6,878 bases of DNA from Candidatus Omnitrophica bacterium UBA1562 (lineage in GTDB: Bacteria; Omnitrophota; Gorgyraeia; Gygaellales; Profunditerraquicolaceae). Numbering within the stretch: the first letter of the stretch is position 1; each line of letters begins with the position of its first letter. Below the pieces are notes generated by a model. The model was not told the DNA's origin and made no database searches. It saw nothing but the letters and a program-made list of their open reading frames with translations. Of the stretch, positions 4,231 through 6,878 are shown in pieces. The position numbers and the translations under genes were made by a program. The stretch is taken from assembly GCA_002322525.1 (NCBI GenBank), contig DCOU01000151.1, positions 1-6,878 on the forward strand, written 5' to 3'.

Positions 4231-6375
4231 ATGGGAAAATCACTAATTGCGCCTATCCAGTATTTAAAAGGTATCGGCCCTAAAAGGGCTAAGTCGTTTA
4301 GTAATCTTGGCATAAATACTATAGAAGACCTCTTATATTATTTCCCCCGGCGTTACGAAGACCGCACAAATTTTATTTCTATATCCAAATTGCAAGAAGG
4401 CCAAACTTACACCATAAAAGCGCAAGTTCTGGCCAGAGGAGAACGGCAATCTTTCAGGCGCAGGGGCTTTAGCATAATTGAGGTGGCTGTAGGAGACTCT
4501 ACCGGCAAGCTCTTCTGCGTCTGGTTTAATCAGCCATATCTAAAGGGATATTTTAAAGTAGGCCTAACCTTGATTTTATACGGCAGGATAGAGCGATATG
4601 CAGGACGGCTTCAGATGAATTCTCCGGAATTTGAGGTTGTCTCCGATGAAACGGATGAGCCCCGCCCTTCCTTTAAATCTAATACAGCGTCGGAGGAAGG
4701 GCGGGGTGAGTCTTTGAATATAGGCAGAATCACGCCTGTTTATTCTTTGCCTAAAGGCTCGACGCAGCGTCATTTGCGACAGATTATAAAATATGCGTTG
4801 GATGAATACTCACCCGAGATTAAGGACTTTTTGCCTTATGATATCAGGTCAAGATGCAACCTTTTAAATCTCGCCAGGAGCCTTATTAATATACATTTTC
4901 CTGAAAATTTGGATATGCACAACGATGCTTACAGAAGGCTCTCTTTTGAAGAGTTTTTTCTATTTCAACTTCCCCTTGTTTTAAGAAAATTAAAAAAGAA
5001 GGAGAAAACAGGTATAAGCCATAAGGTAGACGGCGAGTTAATTAATGCTTTTATAGAAAGTTTACCTTTTCAATTGACTCTTGCCCAAAAAAAAGTTATT
5101 GAGGAAATTAAATCGGATATGGCAAAACCTTCTGCTATGCAGCGGTTGCTACAGGGTGATGTAGGTTCGGGCAAGACTGTGGTGGCAACTATTTCGGGCC
5201 TGATAGCTATTCAGGGAGGATACCAGGCGGCTTTTATGGTTCCTACCGAACTCTTGGCAAGGCAGCATTATGAAAAAATCAGCTTTCAGCTGTTAGCTTT
5301 AAGCTGTAAGCTAAAAGAAATAAAAGTGGGATTACTTACCAGTAGTGCTAATGAGAAAGAAAAAAATAAGATATATCAAGAGATAAAAGAAGGAAAAATA
5401 GACTTAATAATTGGAACGCATGCTTTATTAGAAGAAGGTGTGCAATTTAAAAACTTGGGATTGGTGGTGATTGATGAGCAGCATAAGTTTGGCGTGGGCC
5501 AGCGGGCTTTATTACCTGCCAAAGGCACTAATCCTGATGTCCTGATCATGACCGCCACACCCATACCGCGGACACTGGCGATTACTTTATACGGCGATTT
5601 AGATGTTTCTATTATAAATGAATTACCGCCAGGAAGGCTTGCGGTCAAGACAATGCATTTTAGCGAGGAGAATAAGTCTTCAGCTTATGAAATTGCCAAA
5701 GAGCAATTGCGGCAAGGCTGTCAGGCCTACATTGTTTATCCCGTAATAGAGGAATCTTATGTTTTGGATATTAAAGGTGCAAAAAAGATGTATAGTGAAT
5801 TAAAATCAGGTGAATTGAAAGAATTCAAATTAGGCCTTATTCACGGCAGATTAAAACAAAACGAGCAGGATGAGATTATGTTAAAGTTTAAGCAAAAAGA
5901 ACTGGATGTTTTGGTGTCTACTACTGTCTTAGAGGTTGGTATTGACATAGCCAATGCTACCTGTATGATTGTAGAAAGTGCCGAGCGTTTTGGTTTGAGT
6001 CAATTGCATCAATTGCGCGGCCGCGTAGGAAGGGGGAGGCAGGAATCATTTTGTATACTTATATCCAACGCCGAAACACCCGAAGCAAAAGCACGCCTTG
6101 AGGCGATGCTCAAATATAACGATGGATTCCGCATTGCCGAAGAGGACTTAAAAATTAGAGGGCCGGGTGAATTTTTTGGGTTGCGCCAGTCAGGCCTTTC
6201 CGAATTAAGGATTGCCAATCCCCTAACGCAGATGCAGCTGTTAAAAAAGGCAAGGGAAGAGGCAATAAAGCTTATAAACAGAGACCCCTGTTTAGGATTA
6301 CGCCAGAATCTTGGCCTGAGGGGGAGATTATTACAAAGATTTCCGGAGTATGAAAAGCTAATGTTAGTAGGTTAA
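4231..6375 (+). CDS. recG: ATP-dependent DNA helicase RecG (714 aa)
   Basis: RecG is a superfamily 2 translocase that remodels stalled replication forks and branch-migrates recombination intermediates. An N-terminal helix-hairpin-helix-like start (YLKGIGPKRAKSFSNLGI) leads into the OB-fold wedge domain (about 55-145) that splits the fork. The helicase motifs follow: Walker A GDVGSGKT (309-316), Walker B DEQH (415-418), TATP (441-444), a motif V region VSTTVLEVGIDIANA, and motif VI QLHQLRGRVGRG (591-602). The C-terminus (GFRIAEEDLKIRGPGEFFG) is the usual hook region. A palindromic element adds 17 residues after about residue 143, so the ancestral length was near 697, within the family range. 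A heptad repeat encodes residues 351-362. ATG 4231 lies eight bases after the previous stop; no ribosome site is evident, which suggests translational coupling. Confidence 0.97.
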   Translation: MGKSLIAPIQYLKGIGPKRAKSFSNLGINTIEDLLYYFPRRYEDRTNFISISKLQEGQTYTIKAQVLARGERQSFRRRGFSIIEVAVGDSTGKLFCVWFNQPYLKGYFKVGLTLILYGRIERYAGRLQMNSPEFEVVSDETDEPRPSFKSNTASEEGRGESLNIGRITPVYSLPKGSTQRHLRQIIKYALDEYSPEIKDFLPYDIRSRCNLLNLARSLINIHFPENLDMHNDAYRRLSFEEFFLFQLPLVLRKLKKKEKTGISHKVDGELINAFIESLPFQLTLAQKKVIEEIKSDMAKPSAMQRLLQGDVGSGKTVVATISGLIAIQGGYQAAFMVPTELLARQHYEKISFQLLALSCKLKEIKVGLLTSSANEKEKNKIYQEIKEGKIDLIIGTHALLEEGVQFKNLGLVVIDEQHKFGVGQRALLPAKGTNPDVLIMTATPIPRTLAITLYGDLDVSIINELPPGRLAVKTMHFSEENKSSAYEIAKEQLRQGCQAYIVYPVIEESYVLDIKGAKKMYSELKSGELKEFKLGLIHGRLKQNEQDEIMLKFKQKELDVLVSTTVLEVGIDIANATCMIVESAERFGLSQLHQLRGRVGRGRQESFCILISNAETPEAKARLEAMLKYNDGFRIAEEDLKIRGPGEFFGLRQSGLSELRIANPLTQMQLLKKAREEAIKLINRDPCLGLRQNLGLRGRLLQRFPEYEKLMLVG
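4660..4706. mobile_element. Palindromic miniature element, copy 4 (47 bp), inside recG
   Basis: CCCCGCCCTTCCT (4660-4672) and AGGAAGGGCGGGG (4694-4706) are perfect arms. TGAG flanks both sides (4656-4659 and 4707-4710). With its target copy it adds 51 bases (17 codons). Removing it yields DETDESLNIGRITPVY, which reads like a typical RecG passage between the wedge and the following linker. Confidence 0.78.
5281..5315 (+). repeat. Imperfect heptanucleotide repeat in recG
   Basis: Five consecutive 7-base units all begin AGCT: AGCTTTC, AGCTGTT, AGCTTTA, AGCTGTA, AGCTAAA. They encode SFQLLALSCKLK, lying between the conserved PTELLARQHY segment (motif Ia) and the VGLLTSS strand, where RecG proteins vary. 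Confidence 0.65.
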
Positions 6376-6485
6376 GGTTACGGTTACGAAGCCCGTAACG
6401 TTATTCGGTTACGTTTTTCGTCTTAAAACGTAACCCTAACCCAAGACGAAACGGGCATCGTTACCTTAACCCAATGACGTAACCC
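6370..6485. repeat. Complex palindromic region between recG and rsmD
   Basis: The outer arms GGTTAAGGT (6370-6378) and ACCTTAACC (6463-6471) include the recG stop codon. Inside, GCCCGT (6391-6396) pairs with ACGGGC (6451-6456), and GGTTACGTTTT (6407-6417) pairs perfectly with AAAACGTAACC (6425-6435). Much of it is built from GTTACG and CGTAAC units, beginning with GGTTAA-GGTTAC-GGTTAC at 6370-6387. There is no T-run, so it is not a plain terminator. Confidence 0.7.
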
Positions 6486-6494
6486 AAATTAAAT

Positions 6495-6878
6495 ATGCGT
6501 ATCACTTCAGGTATATATAAGGGTAGGACCATTAAGATGCCTAAGGGCATAAGGCCGACACAGGGCAAAGTAAGAAAGGCCTTATTTGATATTCTGGGCG
6601 ATATCCAAGGCCTATCTTTCTTGGAGTTGTTTTCCGGCTCAGGCGCAGTGGGGTTTGAAGCTGTATCGCAGGGCGCAAAGCAAGTAGTATTTGTGGAGAA
6701 TAATTCAGGTTGCATTAAGGCCTTAAAAAATAATTTTACCTACCTACTACCTACTACCTACTACCTACTACCCCTGGATGTTTTTATGGCCATTAAGAAG
6801 CTGTCTAAAGATAAAAAACAGTTCGATATCATCTTTTTAGACCCGCCTTACTATAGGCCAGAAGGCCGTGGTTTGGCT
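6495..6878 (+). CDS. rsmD: 16S rRNA m2G966 methyltransferase RsmD (5' part, cut by window end)
   Basis: RsmD methylates N2 of G966 in 16S rRNA using S-adenosylmethionine, acting on the 30S subunit or its precursor. The first 128 codons are open to the window edge. Visible signatures are the N-terminal RITSGIYKGRTIKMPKG and RPTQGKVRKALFDIL, the SAM-binding motif I FLELFSGSGAVGFEA, the motif II acidic end VFVENN, and the catalytic DPPY (FLDPPYY) near residue 116. Before DVF, where relatives have a helix-turn and beta-strand of similar length, this protein has TYLLPTTYYLLPL, encoded by a heptanucleotide tandem repeat. ATG 6495 matches the family N-terminus. No ribosome site is visible, and the gene follows recG across the palindromic gap. 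The recG-rsmD order is common in bacteria. Confidence 0.95.
   Translation, partial: MRITSGIYKGRTIKMPKGIRPTQGKVRKALFDILGDIQGLSFLELFSGSGAVGFEAVSQGAKQVVFVENNSGCIKALKNNFTYLLPTTYYLLPLDVFMAIKKLSKDKKQFDIIFLDPPYYRPEGRGLA
6743..6770 (+). repeat. Perfect heptanucleotide tandem repeat inside rsmD
   Basis: CCTACTA occurs four times without error (4 x 7 = 28 bases), with a partial ACCTA unit before it. Because seven is not a multiple of three, gain or loss of one unit would shift the reading frame of rsmD. Confidence 0.85.

Noticed and set aside
6461..6715. Reverse-strand 84-codon frame
   Set aside because: It is antisense to the clearly coding start of rsmD and to the palindromic gap, with no ribosome site or recognisable domain.

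Overview
The window is the tail of a ribosomal RNA operon followed by a run of seven plus-strand protein genes, and it is unusually rich in small palindromic sequences. It looks like a bacterial chromosome (bacterial 23S and 5S signatures, Shine-Dalgarno sites, a RecG/RsmD pair). The A+T-leaning coding sequence, the gene mix and the habit of carrying hairpin repeats inside genes remind me of uncultured candidate phyla such as Omnitrophota. That placement is recollection, not something I could test.

Layout. 1-333 is the 3' end of a 23S rRNA gene. 334-1492 holds no protein gene that I can support. It contains an intact 5S rRNA gene (777-894) with its terminator, an upstream 5S copy whose centre is replaced by a hairpin-rich cassette (563-742), a downstream stub of a third 5S 3' end (from 1176), and about ten further hairpins. 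A good promoter at 1493-1521 then starts a short leader with a terminator-like hairpin, followed by a PilZ-domain protein (1600-1959) and a terminator.

From 2035 onward come a possible tiny ORF, a YggT-family membrane protein, an unrecognised 107-residue protein, a small cupin that seems to start at an ATA codon, a lipoprotein, a short BatD-like secreted protein, the helicase RecG, and RsmD (16S rRNA m2G966 methyltransferase), which is cut by the window end. From 2546 the genes are closely spaced and probably co-transcribed, apart from the 119-base palindromic gap between recG and rsmD. The set is mixed housekeeping and envelope functions with no single shared pathway.

The main discovery-type signal is a family of four short palindromic insertions (26, 47, 53 and 53 bp) in three consecutive genes. 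Each begins CCCCG, ends CGGGG and is flanked by a 4-bp direct repeat (TTTA, TTTA, TGAA, TGAG). In every case element plus duplicated target is a multiple of three (57, 30, 57, 51 bases). Removing each one in silico restores a smoother protein: RecG regains a normal wedge-domain sequence, the BatD-like domain regains its conserved strand, and the lipoprotein regains a different in-frame stop. They behave like miniature mobile elements that add peptide segments without breaking genes. Two heptanucleotide repeats, in recG and rsmD, are a second kind of repeat intrusion into coding sequence.
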